Shown: one piece after another, positions 53,740 through 63,388 of the stretch
Layout: the number at the start of each line of letters is the position of its first letter
Numbering within the stretch: position 1 is the first letter of the stretch
Origin: Aquiflexum lacus
GTDB taxonomy: Bacteria; Bacteroidota; Bacteroidia; Cytophagales; Cyclobacteriaceae
NCBI RefSeq assembly: GCF_015476655.1
Contig: NZ_JABFHF010000010.1
Coordinates: 1-64,000 of the forward strand
Direction: 5' to 3'
Length of the DNA stretch: 64,000 nt
Notes under the pieces: model-generated
What the model saw: only the letters and a program-made list of their open reading frames with translations
Database searches by the model: none
What the model was told of the DNA's origin: nothing
Program-made: the position numbers and the translations under genes

Positions 53740-54783
53740 ATGAATAGAAGCGAGCTTTTAATTTCTCAAGCAAATAAAAAAATCCTTATTCTTGACGGTG
53801 CCATGGGTACCATGATTCAGCGATACACATTGACTGAAGCGGATTTTAGAACACCTGAATTGGCACAGCATCCCAAACCCTTGAAAGGTAATAATGATTT
53901 ATTATCCCTTTCAAGGCCTGATATTATCAGAGCAATCCATGCTGCTTATTTAGGAGTGGGTGCCGACATTATTGAGACTAATACTTTTAGTGGTACTTCC
54001 ATCGCACAGGAAGACTATGGGTTGTCTGATCTTGCTTATGAAATAAATTTCCAGTCTGCAAAAATAGCCAGAGAAGTTGCTGATGAATTTACTGCCAAAA
54101 ACAATGGTCAGCCTAGATTTGTAGCAGGAGCTCTTGGACCCACAAACAGAACAGCCTCAATTTCTCCTGATGTCAATGACCCCGGATACAGGGCCATCAC
54201 CTTTGATCAGCTTGCAGAAGCTTATAAAGAACAAGTTAAGGGATTGTTAGATGGAGGGTCTGATATTTTATTGGTTGAAACAATTTTTGATACCCTTAAT
54301 GCCAAGGCTGCTTTATTTGCCATACAGGAAGTCTTTGAAGAAAGAAACATTCCTTTGAATCCAGAAGAAGGGGGAATTCCCATTATGATTTCAGGTACCA
54401 TAACGGATGCTTCGGGAAGGACATTGTCAGGGCAGACTACGGAAGCCTTTTTGATTTCCATATCTCATGTACCTTTATTCAGTGTAGGGTTGAACTGTGC
54501 TTTAGGTGCAAAAGAATTAAGGCCCTATTTGAAAGTTTTGGCTGACAATGCCCCTTTTCTTGTCAGCGCTTATCCCAATGCAGGTCTTCCGAATGAATTT
54601 GGACAATATGATCAGGGAGCATCCGAAATGGCCGGACAGGTTGAAGAATTTCTAAAAGATGGTTTGATCAATATCTTGGGGGGCTGTTGTGGAACTACGC
54701 CAGAACATATAGCAGCAATCGCCAAAACAGCGGAAAAATATACACCAAGAAAACTTGAATTTGTAACAGCAGGAGATGAGTAA
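53740..54783 (+). CDS. metH: methionine synthase, homocysteine-binding module (split MetH, part 1)
   Basis: 347 residues from ATG 53740; an in-frame ATG at 53656 is inside the riboswitch and is rejected. This is the homocysteine methyltransferase barrel of Met[13 protein letters not shown] at the start, [10 protein letters not shown], and zinc ligands C253 (GLNCALG) and C316/C317 ([10 protein letters not shown]). It corresponds to residues 1 to about 350 of E. coli MetH, whose remaining modules are encoded by the next gene overlapping by 8 nt. The zinc-bound homocysteine takes the methyl group from methylcobalamin on the partner protein. The split is an intact two-gene arrangement and not a frameshift. 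It is controlled by the riboswitch. Confidence 0.93.
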   Translation: MNRSELLISQANKKILILDGAMGTMIQRYTLTEADFRTPELAQHPKPLKGNNDLLSLSRPDIIRAIHAAYLGVGADIIETNTFSGTSIAQEDYGLSDLAYEINFQSAKIAREVADEFTAKNNGQPRFVAGALGPTNRTASISPDVNDPGYRAITFDQLAEAYKEQVKGLLDGGSDILLVETIFDTLNAKAALFAIQEVFEERNIPLNPEEGGIPIMISGTITDASGRTLSGQTTEAFLISISHVPLFSVGLNCALGAKELRPYLKVLADNAPFLVSAYPNAGLPNEFGQYDQGASEMAGQVEEFLKDGLINILGGCCGTTPEHIAAIAKTAEKYTPRKLEFVTAGDE

Positions 54784-57484
54784 AATCCAAAAACATAACG
54801 TATTGAAGCTTTCAGGTTTGGAACCTTTGGTGTTTACGCCTGAAATCAACTTTGTCAATATAGGTGAAAGAACCAATGTCACCGGATCCAAGAAATTTGC
54901 GCGTTTGATTCTCAATGGGCAATATGATGAAGCATTAGAAGTTGCATTGGATCAAGTGAGGGGCGGTGCCCAAATATTGGATGTGTGTATGGATGAAGGG
55001 ATGTTGGATGGTGCAGCCGCCATGAAAAAATACTTGAATCTTATAGCCTCTGAACCGGAAATCAGCCGGATTCCTATTATGATTGACAGTTCGAGATGGG
55101 AGATCATTTTGGAAGGGCTGAAATGCGTTCAGGGTAAAGGAATAGTCAATTCGATTAGCTTGAAAAACGGTGATAAAGAATTTATTCATCAGGCAAAGAC
55201 CATCAAGAAATTCGGAGCTGCAGTGGTGGTAATGGCATTTGATGAAGCAGGTCAGGCAGATACCTATCAGCGGAGAATTGATATTTGTAAGAGGAGTTAC
55301 GATACGCTTGTCAACGAAGTCAGGTTCAATCCTCAGGATATTATTTTTGATCCTAATATTTTTCCTGTAGCTACCGGAATGGATGAACACAGGAAAAATG
55401 CGATTGACTTTTTTCACGCAACACAATGGATCAAACAAAACCTACCCGGTGCCAAGGTCAGTGGAGGAGTGAGCAATGTCAGTTTTTCTTTTAGGGGCAA
55501 TGATCCGGTGAGGGAAGCGATGCATGCTGCTTTTCTCTACCATGCCATCCGTCATGGAATGGATATGGGTATTGTCAACCCTTCCATGTTGGAAGTGTAT
55601 GACGATATACCTAAAGACCTCTTGCAAAAAGCCGAAGATGTCCTTTTTGACAGAAACGAGGATGCGACCGAAGCATTGTTGACATTTGCTGAAACTGTCA
55701 AAGCATCCGGCAAAAAGGAAGTGGCAAGTGAAGAATGGCGAAATGATCCGATAGAAAAACGCATTGAACATGCATTGGTCAAAGGTATCATAGACTTTGT
55801 CATTGAAGATACTGAAGAGGCAAGAATTGCTTATAAAAGTCCCTTAAAAGTAATCGAAGGTCCTTTGATGGATGGGATGAATGTAGTGGGGGATTTATTC
55901 GGAGAAGGCAAAATGTTTTTGCCACAGGTAGTCAAATCCGCCAGGGTAATGAAAAAAGCCGTTGCATACCTTGAACCCTTTATGCCAAAGCTTGGAGATT
56001 TGGATTATAATGCCGAGCAAAGCAGTATCAAAAAAATTCTTTTGGCCACAGTCAAAGGGGATGTACATGATATCGGTAAAAATATTGTGGGTGTTGTTCT
56101 GGCTTGCAACAGTTATCAGATCATAGATTTGGGAGTTATGGTCGATGCCCAAAAGATCATCGATGAAGCCATTAAAAATCAAGTCGATATCATAGGGCTA
56201 AGCGGATTGATTACGCCTTCCTTGGATGAGATGGTGTATGTGGCTTCTGAATTGGAACGGCAAGGTTTGGATATTCCATTGTTGATCGGTGGAGCGACTA
56301 CCTCAAGAATCCATACAGCTGTGAAAATAGACCCGGTTTATAGTGGAATAGTAGTACATGTCACCGACGCTTCCAAGTCTGTACCTATTGCAGGAGAGGC
56401 AATCAGCGAGGAAACAAAGTCTGAATACAAGATCAAACTCAAAGAAACTTACCGACAACTCAGAATAGAACATGAGGCAAAGCAAATGGTCAAGCAAATG
56501 GCCACTTTGGAAGAAGCCAAAGCCAACCCGGTTTTCATAGATTGGGAAAACTATGAACCATTGGTTCCTAAAAAACTTGGCGAAAAGGTATGGGAAGAAT
56601 TGGACTTATCCATACTCAGGGATTATATAGATTGGACGCCGTTTTTCAGTACTTGGATGCTTTCCGGTAAATATCCCAAGATCCTGGAAGATCCTGTTGT
56701 GGGAAATGAGGCTAAGAAATTATTCGCAGATGCTAATAGCATGTTGGATGAAATGATTGCTGAAAAATGGATATCTGCAAGGGCTGTTGTCAGCTTATTC
56801 CAAGTGAAAAAGAATGGTGATGATGTAACCATATTGAAAAATGAATCGGAAACTCCTTTTAGATTCCATTTTCTTCGTCAGCAAGGTAAAAAAGGAAAAG
56901 GAGTGCCAAATCGTTCTCTTGCAGATTATATCCATCCGGATAAGATTGATTATATGGGCGGATTTGCTGTCACAGCAGGATGGGGGATTGAAGCTAAATT
57001 GGCCCAATTTCAGGAAACGCATGATGATTACCATGATATCCTATTGAAAGCGTTGGCAGATAGATTGGCGGAGGCAGGCGCTGAATATCTGCATGAGGTG
57101 GTAAGAAAAGATCTTTGGGGATATTCCAATAATGAAAGCCTTAGCAATGACTCTTTGATCAGGGAAGAATATTTGGGAATCCGTCCTGCACCGGGTTACC
57201 CTGCTTGTCCCGAGCATTCGGAAAAAAGAATTCTTTTTGACTTGCTTGAGGTAGAAAGGAAAACCGGAATTACTTTAACTGACAGTTATGCCATGTACCC
57301 CACTTCTTCGGTGAGTGGATTTTATTTTGGACATCCCGAAAGTAAGTATTTTGGATTGGGTAAAATAGGGGAGGATCAGGTAGAAGATTATGCCAAAAGA
57401 AAAGGTGTGAGCAAAGCTCAGGCAGAAAAGTGGTTGTCACCAAATTTAGGATATTCACCCTCATTACAAATACAGGAAAAATAA
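54776..57484 (+). CDS. metH: methionine synthase, folate, cobalamin and reactivation modules (split MetH, part 2)
   Basis: 902 residues. In order: a pterin-binding barrel (about 15-290, [33 protein letters not shown]), a cap (about 310-410), a B12-binding Rossmann domain (about 415-550; axial His431 in [26 protein letters not shown]) and the AdoMet-dependent activation domain (about 575-895; [26 protein letters not shown]). It moves a methyl from methyl-THF to cobalamin and on to homocysteine held by the first protein. The ATG lies within the last codons of metH1. Length and motifs match the C-terminal three quarters of E. coli MetH. Confidence 0.94.
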   Translation: MSKIQKHNVLKLSGLEPLVFTPEINFVNIGERTNVTGSKKFARLILNGQYDEALEVALDQVRGGAQILDVCMDEGMLDGAAAMKKYLNLIASEPEISRIPIMIDSSRWEIILEGLKCVQGKGIVNSISLKNGDKEFIHQAKTIKKFGAAVVVMAFDEAGQADTYQRRIDICKRSYDTLVNEVRFNPQDIIFDPNIFPVATGMDEHRKNAIDFFHATQWIKQNLPGAKVSGGVSNVSFSFRGNDPVREAMHAAFLYHAIRHGMDMGIVNPSMLEVYDDIPKDLLQKAEDVLFDRNEDATEALLTFAETVKASGKKEVASEEWRNDPIEKRIEHALVKGIIDFVIEDTEEARIAYKSPLKVIEGPLMDGMNVVGDLFGEGKMFLPQVVKSARVMKKAVAYLEPFMPKLGDLDYNAEQSSIKKILLATVKGDVHDIGKNIVGVVLACNSYQIIDLGVMVDAQKIIDEAIKNQVDIIGLSGLITPSLDEMVYVASELERQGLDIPLLIGGATTSRIHTAVKIDPVYSGIVVHVTDASKSVPIAGEAISEETKSEYKIKLKETYRQLRIEHEAKQMVKQMATLEEAKANPVFIDWENYEPLVPKKLGEKVWEELDLSILRDYIDWTPFFSTWMLSGKYPKILEDPVVGNEAKKLFADANSMLDEMIAEKWISARAVVSLFQVKKNGDDVTILKNESETPFRFHFLRQQGKKGKGVPNRSLADYIHPDKIDYMGGFAVTAGWGIEAKLAQFQETHDDYHDILLKALADRLAEAGAEYLHEVVRKDLWGYSNNESLSNDSLIREEYLGIRPAPGYPACPEHSEKRILFDLLEVERKTGITLTDSYAMYPTSSVSGFYFGHPESKYFGLGKIGEDQVEDYAKRKGVSKAQAEKWLSPNLGYSPSLQIQEK

Positions 57485-57487
57485 CAG

Positions 57488-58441
57488 ATGAAAATAACAG
57501 AATATATCGATCAAGCTGAAAAAACACTTTTTTCGTTTGAAATCTTGCCACCGTTAAAGGGACAAAGCCTCAAAGAGTTGTTGGTTGGGATTGAACCCTT
57601 AATGGAGTTTAAGCCCCCTTTTGTGGATGTGACCTATCATCGGGAAGAATTCATTTATAAAAAGCACCCAAATGGATTACTTGAAAAGGTAAGTACAAAA
57701 AAGAGACCCGGAACCGTCGGCATCTGCGCGGCGATCATGAACAGGTTCCATGTGGAAGCAGTTCCCCACTTACTTTGTGGTGGGTTTACCAAAGAAGAAA
57801 CTGAAAATGCCCTTATTGATCTCAATTTTATTGGTGTGCAGAATGTACTTGCGCTCAGAGGTGATGCACCAAAAAATGAAGGAAAGTTTGTAGCTGAACC
57901 CCAAGGACATGAGTTTACAAAAGATCTCGTGGCCCAAATTTACGGTATGAATCATGGGAAATATCTCCATGAAGAAACTGAAACAGGATTTCATACTGAC
58001 TTTTGCGTTGGAGTAGGAGGCTATCCCGAGAAGCATTTCGAGGCTCCGAGTTTGAAGTTTGACTTGAAACACCTGAAAGAAAAAATTGATGCCGGTGCAG
58101 AGTACATCGTGACCCAGATGTTTTTTGACAACCAAAAATTCTTTGAGTTTGAGAGAAAGGTTAGAGAATTGGGGATAACTGTTCCGATTATTCCAGGACT
58201 TAAACCTATCACTACTTTGGGTCAAATTTCCATGCTGCCAAGGACATTCTTTCTAGATCTTCCTGACCCATTAATGGACGAACTTGAAAAATGTAAGACC
58301 AATGCAGATGTCAAACAAGTTGGTATAGAATGGGCGATTCAACAAAGTAAGGAGCTTGTTGCCAATGGAACCAAGGTTTTACATTATTATACCATGAGCA
58401 AGGCGGATGCGACTTATAGGATTGCGAAGGAGGTGTTTTGA
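57488..58441 (+). CDS. metF: methylenetetrahydrofolate reductase
   Basis: 317 residues, the normal bacterial length. The FAD barrel shows FSFEILPPLKG (with the catalytic Glu of the family), VDVTYHRE, NVLALRGDAP, FCVGVGGYPEKH and the late VPIIPGLKPI. It makes 5-methyl-THF, the methyl donor for the methionine synthase encoded immediately upstream (3 nt gap), so the riboswitch governs donor and acceptor together. FAD and NADH are expected cofactors. The C-terminus is complete; a repeat-rich gap follows. Confidence 0.95.
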   Translation: MKITEYIDQAEKTLFSFEILPPLKGQSLKELLVGIEPLMEFKPPFVDVTYHREEFIYKKHPNGLLEKVSTKKRPGTVGICAAIMNRFHVEAVPHLLCGGFTKEETENALIDLNFIGVQNVLALRGDAPKNEGKFVAEPQGHEFTKDLVAQIYGMNHGKYLHEETETGFHTDFCVGVGGYPEKHFEAPSLKFDLKHLKEKIDAGAEYIVTQMFFDNQKFFEFERKVRELGITVPIIPGLKPITTLGQISMLPRTFFLDLPDPLMDELEKCKTNADVKQVGIEWAIQQSKELVANGTKVLHYYTMSKADATYRIAKEVF

Positions 58442-58885
58442 TTTAAAATTGGAAAATTGGAAAATTTTAAAATTAATCCGGATCCGAAAACTGGATTCTT
58501 GAAATAAATGGGGATTACCCCTGACAAAATATCTATGTTGGTTTAAATCAACAAATGCCCATTTGAATTCACATGTCATTTTTAGGACAATTAATCTTTC
58601 GTTCCTACGGAACTTCTGTTCGCTCTTTACCTTCAAATCCCAGGGTTGAAACCCTGGACTTTTGTATCGGACGCTCCCATAGAGCTAGTTTTGACCCCAA
58701 TCTATAAGCGATAACTTGATGTCATTTCTTTTCTGAAATTTTTCCTAAAAAAAATGGGAAATCAGAATGACCAGGTTGACATTACCTTCGGACTTCATCT
58801 TCCGACTTCGGACTTCCAACTTCCCAAGGACACCCATTTTCGCCTTCAATTTGCTCCTTCAAAACCATATTCCTAATTTCAGGCC
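58442..58885. repeat. gene-free region with REP-like palindromes and short direct repeats
   Basis: 444 nt without a credible gene. It holds a GTTCC-TAC-GGAAC hairpin (58601-58613), a perfect 8-bp hairpin CCAGGGTT-GA-AACCCTGG (58640-58657), and a 20-nt-period direct repeat CTTCGGACTTC (58786-58796 and 58806-58816). The first two occur together, from memory, as intergenic palindromes in many Bacteroidota genomes. AAATTGGAAAATTGG words at 58445-58466 resemble the icmF-osmC gap. Confidence 0.55.
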
Positions 58886-59734
58886 ATGATTAAATTGATA
58901 GAATGTCCACGGGACGCTATGCAGGGGCGGAGTGAATTTATAGATACAGCCATTAAAGCTGCTTATATCAATCAACTTTTGCAGGTTGGGTTTGATACCA
59001 TTGATTTTGGGTCCTTCGTAAGCCCAAAAGCAGTACCACAGATGCGCGATACGGAAGAGGTGTTGTCCCTGCTTGATTTGTTTGAGGCTAAATCCAAGCT
59101 TTTGGCTATCGTTGCCAATAGGAGAGGTGCTGAGGATGCACTACATTTTCAAGAGATAGATTATTTGGGTTTTCCGCTTTCGGTATCTGAGACTTTTCAG
59201 CAGAGAAATACCAATAAATCCATTAATGAAGCCTTGGATACTGTGGAGGAAATACAGAATCTGTGCGAAGTAAAGGGGAAAACGTTGGTAACCTATTTGA
59301 GTATGGGTTTTGGAAATCCATATGGAGATCCATTTTCATCGGATTTGGTTGCCCAATTTGTCCATCACTTGGATGAATTGGGGATTAAAATCATATCATT
59401 TGCCGATACCATTGGTTCTGCTACACCTGAGTTAATCTCAGAATTGTATAGTGTCAATGCGAAGGCTTTTCCGAAAGTTGAATTTGGCTTACACTTACAT
59501 ACCAACCCACAATTACTGGAACCAAAAATTGCAGCCGCAGTTAAAGTAGGCTGTAAGAGGTTTGATGGTGCTATAAAAGGATACGGAGGATGTCCTTTTG
59601 CTGAGGATGAATTGGTCGGGAATGTTGCTACTGAATCTTTGATCAAGATCTTGGAAAAACATGGTTTCGACCTCAATTTAAATCATATTGAATTTGCAGA
59701 GAGTATGAAACTTGCCAATGTGGTTTTTCACTGA
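58886..59734 (+). CDS. hydroxymethylglutaryl-CoA lyase
   Basis: 282 residues, one HMGL/DRE-TIM barrel. IECPRDAMQGRSEFI carries the catalytic Arg-Asp pair at the barrel entrance (usually DGLQ in lyases of other lineages), followed by DFGSFVSPKAVPQMRD. The metal-binding histidines are in FGLHLHTNP, and GGCPFAEDELVGNVATE contains the catalytic Cys loop. The enzyme cleaves HMG-CoA to acetoacetate and acetyl-CoA, the last step of leucine breakdown. A bacterial homologue in the same fold (isopropylmalate or citramalate synthase) is excluded by length and the GGCPF loop. It stands alone between a repeat region and a PepSY gene. Confidence 0.9.
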   Translation: MIKLIECPRDAMQGRSEFIDTAIKAAYINQLLQVGFDTIDFGSFVSPKAVPQMRDTEEVLSLLDLFEAKSKLLAIVANRRGAEDALHFQEIDYLGFPLSVSETFQQRNTNKSINEALDTVEEIQNLCEVKGKTLVTYLSMGFGNPYGDPFSSDLVAQFVHHLDELGIKIISFADTIGSATPELISELYSVNAKAFPKVEFGLHLHTNPQLLEPKIAAAVKVGCKRFDGAIKGYGGCPFAEDELVGNVATESLIKILEKHGFDLNLNHIEFAESMKLANVVFH

Positions 59735-59817
59735 TCAACCTATGAATACCACCGCTAATAGGATTGTTTTTTTTTACCCTTCGAAATAGAAATATATTGC
59801 TCCTTAATAGCGAGTAC

Positions 59818-60381
59818 ATGATCAACATTTCCAAAACAGCCAGAAATACAAGGATTCACAGAAGGATACATAAAGTGGTTAGCATCACTTTTGTGTTTTT
59901 TTTATTGATCATAGGTATTACAGCAATTCTCCTGGCTTGGAAAAAGGAAATTAGACTAATCCCCAAAACACAAACCACAAAAGTAGAGAACCCGGGAAAT
60001 TGGATCAGTTTGGAGGAGATGATCATTATAGGTCAAAATTTCATGAGGGACAGTATTGGCAAAAGTGAATTGATTGATAGGGTGGATGTACGTCCTGATA
60101 AAGGGATTGCGAAAATTGTTTTTAAAAAGCATTTTACAGAAATCCAGATAGATGGCTTCTCTGGAGACATACTGTCCATCAATCAGCGGAATTCTGATTT
60201 GGTAGAAAAAATTCATGATGGTAGTATATTGGATTTTTTAATGGATTCGGATTCAGAAAATTCGAAAATCATTTACAGTACATTGACTTCCATGGGATTG
60301 ATTTTTCTGTGTATTACAGGGTTTTACCTTTGGTACAATCCTCGAAAAATGAAAAGATTTAAAAAGAAGCCTGAAATGTAA
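59818..60381 (+). CDS. PepSY-associated membrane protein
   Basis: 187 residues from ATG 59818; the frame opens at 59764. A basic N-terminus (TARNTRIHRRIHKVV) leads into one membrane helix (about 22-44). A periplasmic PepSY-like region (about 60-150, with RVDVRPDKGIAKIVFKKHFTEIQIDGFSGDILSINQRNSD) follows, then a second helix (about 157-177) and a short basic tail. The family is often found with siderophore or ferric reductase systems, but no such genes are here. The role is unknown. Confidence 0.8.
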   Translation: MINISKTARNTRIHRRIHKVVSITFVFFLLIIGITAILLAWKKEIRLIPKTQTTKVENPGNWISLEEMIIIGQNFMRDSIGKSELIDRVDVRPDKGIAKIVFKKHFTEIQIDGFSGDILSINQRNSDLVEKIHDGSILDFLMDSDSENSKIIYSTLTSMGLIFLCITGFYLWYNPRKMKRFKKKPEM

Positions 60382-60415
60382 TTCATTGTTTTCACCGAAA
60401 ATTGTCTCAACTTTT

Positions 60416-60423
60416 TATATTTG
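60416..60423 (+). promoter_or_regulatory. possible -7 element (TATATTTG) for the Na/Pi transporter gene
   Basis: It matches TAnnTTTG and lies 160 nt before the transporter ATG. The best TTG upstream (60386-60388) is 27 nt away, longer than usual. A candidate only. Confidence 0.3.
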
Positions 60424-60583
60424 TCTTGAAGGTATTGCTGTACTTCAATTCAGGATTAATTTTCAAGTATTCCATCCAACTCCATGGGGTAAATATTTAT
60501 ACATGCATAGATGGATTTGAAACATCAATCTTTTTGTCGGGTGCAAATACAGCGTCGTACAAATTGTGATTAACCCAACACCA

Positions 60584-62236
60584 ATGATTCAAAATGAAAT
60601 TTTTGATTTCTGGAAATTTTTGGCAGGGATTGGTTTATTCCTTTGGGGAATGCACCAATTGGAAACAGCTATCAAGGAACTTGGAGGCAAATCTTTCAGA
60701 CATTTACTTCAAAGATTCACAGATACTGCCTGGAAAGGGATACTTGTTGGGACCCTCATCACAGCAATTTTACAGAGTAGTTCCTTAGTTACCTTGATGG
60801 TACTGGCATTTTTGGGTGCAGGGGTGATTAATTTGAAAAATGCCATTGGGGTTATTCTGGGAGCCAATTTAGGGACAACCGTTACTGCTTGGATTGTAGC
60901 GACCTTAGGTTTTAAGATGAGCGTGGCTGCTTTTTCTATGCCGTTTTTAGGCCTTGGCAGTCTTTTGTTCTTGTTTGCTTCAAGTAGGCCTTTGCTCAGG
61001 AATATTGGAGCTTTTTCAGTAGGATTCGGATTGTTGTTTTTGGGGTTGGATTTTATGAAAACCGCCATAGAAGCAGTAGCGGATCAAATTGATCTGAGTG
61101 AATTTCATGCCTATGGTCTTTGGATTTATCTTGTCATCGGACTTGTTATCACCGCTTTGATTCAATCAAGTTCGGCCATGGTAGTAATCATTTTGAGTGC
61201 CATGAGTGCGGGTGTTATCGAACTGACGGAAGGAGCAGTTTTGATTATTGGAGCGAATATTGGAACTACTGTCACTGTGGGAATTGGATCCCTGAACGGA
61301 CCTGCCGATAAAAAAAGATTGGCATTGGCCCATTTTCTATTTAATGTGATTACAGGGTTACTGGTTTTTTCCGTTATCACACCATTGATTGATTTAACGA
61401 TGTCTATTTTTTTTATTTCTGATCCGCTAATGGAGTTGGTTTTACTCAATACCATTATTAATCTTATTGGAATTATCTTGTTTTTCCCATTCATTCCAAG
61501 ACTCGAAATATGGCTCAAAAAGAGGTTTGCTAAATTTGAGCCTAAAGGAATTTCTGTTTATACCAAAAACGTAAGTCCTCAGGTTCCCGAAGCTGCTATT
61601 GCTGCTTTGGAAAAAGACATCCACCTTGCATTTGAAAAGACTATTGAATTCATGATCAATGTTTGGAATGTGGGGGAGAGTGATAAAGAAAATATATCTA
61701 TTTGGAGAAAAATACTGCAACAGCCCTATGACCTTGGAGGGCAATACAAAGAAATCAAATTACTGGAAGATGAACTGACCAAATACCATATTCTGGTTCA
61801 AGAAGAAAATCTAAGTATAGTAGAGGCACAAAAGCTAACTTCGCTGATGTTAGCTTTGAGAACAATGGTTTATGGAGCCAAAGATCTTAAAGATGTCATG
61901 CACAATATCAATGATATGGAGGATGAGGAAGACAAGCTTGTGAGGGAATTCTACAATGAACTGAAGGGCTTTACTTTTGATTTTTTGAAGAAAATCAGGG
62001 AATATATCCTTCAGGAAAAATTTCCTCAAGAGATTCCGGACTGGATCGGTGAAAATGGAAAACATTATAAGAAATTCATTTCAGAATTGTACCAAAAAAT
62101 CAAAGTTAAACCCATGGAATTTCCGGTATCTACTCTTACCAATGTGATCAAACAAGTAGTTTCCGGTATGGATAATTTGGGAAGTGCAGTGATTCATTGG
62201 AAGCACCAGAAAAAGGATGTGATTGATATTGGTTAG
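60584..62236 (+). CDS. Na+/phosphate cotransporter (NptA/PNaS family) with PhoU-like tail
   Basis: 550 residues from ATG 60584; an in-frame GTG at 60566 would add 6. Two inverted Na_Pi_cotrans repeats span residues 1-310, each with the QSSS signature (TAILQSSSLVTLMVLAFLGAG and TALIQSSSAMVVIILSAMSAG). The repeats are followed by GANLGTT and GANIGTT motifs. A helical PhoU-like cytoplasmic domain (about 345-535) follows. Such proteins take up or export phosphate with sodium in the inner membrane. The gene stands alone; no phosphate-regulon genes are adjacent. Confidence 0.93.
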   Translation: MIQNEIFDFWKFLAGIGLFLWGMHQLETAIKELGGKSFRHLLQRFTDTAWKGILVGTLITAILQSSSLVTLMVLAFLGAGVINLKNAIGVILGANLGTTVTAWIVATLGFKMSVAAFSMPFLGLGSLLFLFASSRPLLRNIGAFSVGFGLLFLGLDFMKTAIEAVADQIDLSEFHAYGLWIYLVIGLVITALIQSSSAMVVIILSAMSAGVIELTEGAVLIIGANIGTTVTVGIGSLNGPADKKRLALAHFLFNVITGLLVFSVITPLIDLTMSIFFISDPLMELVLLNTIINLIGIILFFPFIPRLEIWLKKRFAKFEPKGISVYTKNVSPQVPEAAIAALEKDIHLAFEKTIEFMINVWNVGESDKENISIWRKILQQPYDLGGQYKEIKLLEDELTKYHILVQEENLSIVEAQKLTSLMLALRTMVYGAKDLKDVMHNINDMEDEEDKLVREFYNELKGFTFDFLKKIREYILQEKFPQEIPDWIGENGKHYKKFISELYQKIKVKPMEFPVSTLTNVIKQVVSGMDNLGSAVIHWKHQKKDVIDIG

Positions 62237-62346
62237 TAATTAATCTCTCTCTGGACCATAGATTTTTTTGTAAATGTTGGGTAGTCCAAAGTATTTTAAC
62301 AAAGCTTTTTGGGTGAGTATCCCTTCAAAAATCCGAAACAATAAGA

Positions 62347-62365
62347 GCGGAGTGAATCACTCCGC
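62347..62365. terminator. hairpin between the Na/Pi transporter and stress-protein genes
   Basis: GCGGAGTG (62347-62354) pairs perfectly with CACTCCGC (62358-62365) around AAT. It lies between convergent genes. There is no strong T run on either side, so it is a moderate candidate for a two-way terminator. Confidence 0.45.
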
Positions 62366-62410
62366 CCATTTAATGAATTTCACTGGCAAAGAAGTGAATA
62401 ACCATATTAT

Positions 62411-63238
62411 TTAATCCATTTTGACACTTAATACAGGTATATCTGATTTAAATAAAACTGTATCTGTTGTACCGATCTGATAGGTGGATTTGGCTTTTCT
62501 GTTATTGGATGCGATACCAATAAATCCAATTTTGTTTTTCTTGGCAAATTCTACTATGCCATTTTCCGGTTCATTGTGGCTGTAAACGTGTTTGTGGATA
62601 ATTAAGTCTTCCAATCCCTTGGCATAGACATTCATTTTCATTTCAGCTTCTCCGGAATTGATAAAATCGGACGGTGTGCTGACATAGAGAAAATGAACAG
62701 AAGTCTGAAAATCCTTCAAGATTGGCTTCATTTTCATAAAGGCGGGTCTTGAATCTTCATTGAATTTGGAAGCAAAAACCATTTTTCGGAGATCATTTCC
62801 ATTCATAGCCTTTTTTACTGCCAAAACAGGGCAATCTGCATTCCTCAGTACTTTTTGTAGATTGGAGCCCACAAATTTCTCTTGGGTATAACCCATTCCA
62901 TATGCTCCAATCACAATTAAATTGGCAGCATGCTCATTTGCGACATTTACTATTTCCTGATGGGGAACCCCCACCTCAACAACAGCTTCAACAGGTACGG
63001 TATTCAGCTTATGGTCCATGATAAATGCCCTCAGTTTATCCTTAGCCTCAGCCTCCATATCCAGTATAGTTTGGTTTTGATTTTTTTTCTCTCTGGAAAG
63101 GTTTTTCCAGTCCAATTCAGTACTCACTACATTAATCAATGTGATACTGCTGTTTGATTTCTGAGCAATTTTCAGCGCACTCAAAAATGCATTATTGGAA
63201 TAAGAGGAAAAATCAATAGGGACGATTATTCTTTTCAT
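62411..63238 (-). CDS. tandem universal stress protein (two UspA domains)
   Basis: 275 residues with two Usp domains (1-145 and about 150-275). The first contains IIVPIDFSSYSNNAF and the G-rich ATP loop VIGAYGMGYTQEKFVGSNLQKVL; the second has IGIASNNRKAKSTYQIGTTDTVLF. The glycine-rich loop is more degenerate in the second domain. Tandem Usp proteins of this kind bind nucleotides in the cytoplasm and respond to stress or energy state. The gene is convergent with the transporter and divergent from the SDR at 63389. Confidence 0.92.
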   Translation of the reverse strand: MKRIIVPIDFSSYSNNAFLSALKIAQKSNSSITLINVVSTELDWKNLSREKKNQNQTILDMEAEAKDKLRAFIMDHKLNTVPVEAVVEVGVPHQEIVNVANEHAANLIVIGAYGMGYTQEKFVGSNLQKVLRNADCPVLAVKKAMNGNDLRKMVFASKFNEDSRPAFMKMKPILKDFQTSVHFLYVSTPSDFINSGEAEMKMNVYAKGLEDLIIHKHVYSHNEPENGIVEFAKKNKIGFIGIASNNRKAKSTYQIGTTDTVLFKSDIPVLSVKMD

Positions 63239-63327
63239 AGCTTAATTGATTTTGTTTACTGATGTTTAAAATTATATAAATATTTCTTTAAAAATCATGA
63301 TGAAAGTCATTTAATATCCTGATTGTT

Positions 63328-63362
63328 TTTGGGTAAAATGTTTAGTCGTGTGGGTAACTTTG
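63328..63362 (+). promoter_or_regulatory. candidate promoter for the SDR gene
   Basis: TTTG (63328-63331), 23 nt and TAACTTTG (63355-63362) resemble the Bacteroidota consensus with a slightly long spacer. The ATG follows 26 nt later. Confidence 0.45.
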
Positions 63363-63388
63363 GTAAACTTAAAAAAACATAATACATC

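Noticed and set aside
54776-54783. Frameshift splitting a single metH gene
   Set aside because: The second gene has its own ATG, the break falls in the linker between modules, and both parts are complete. A two-gene MetH is known in Bacteroidota.
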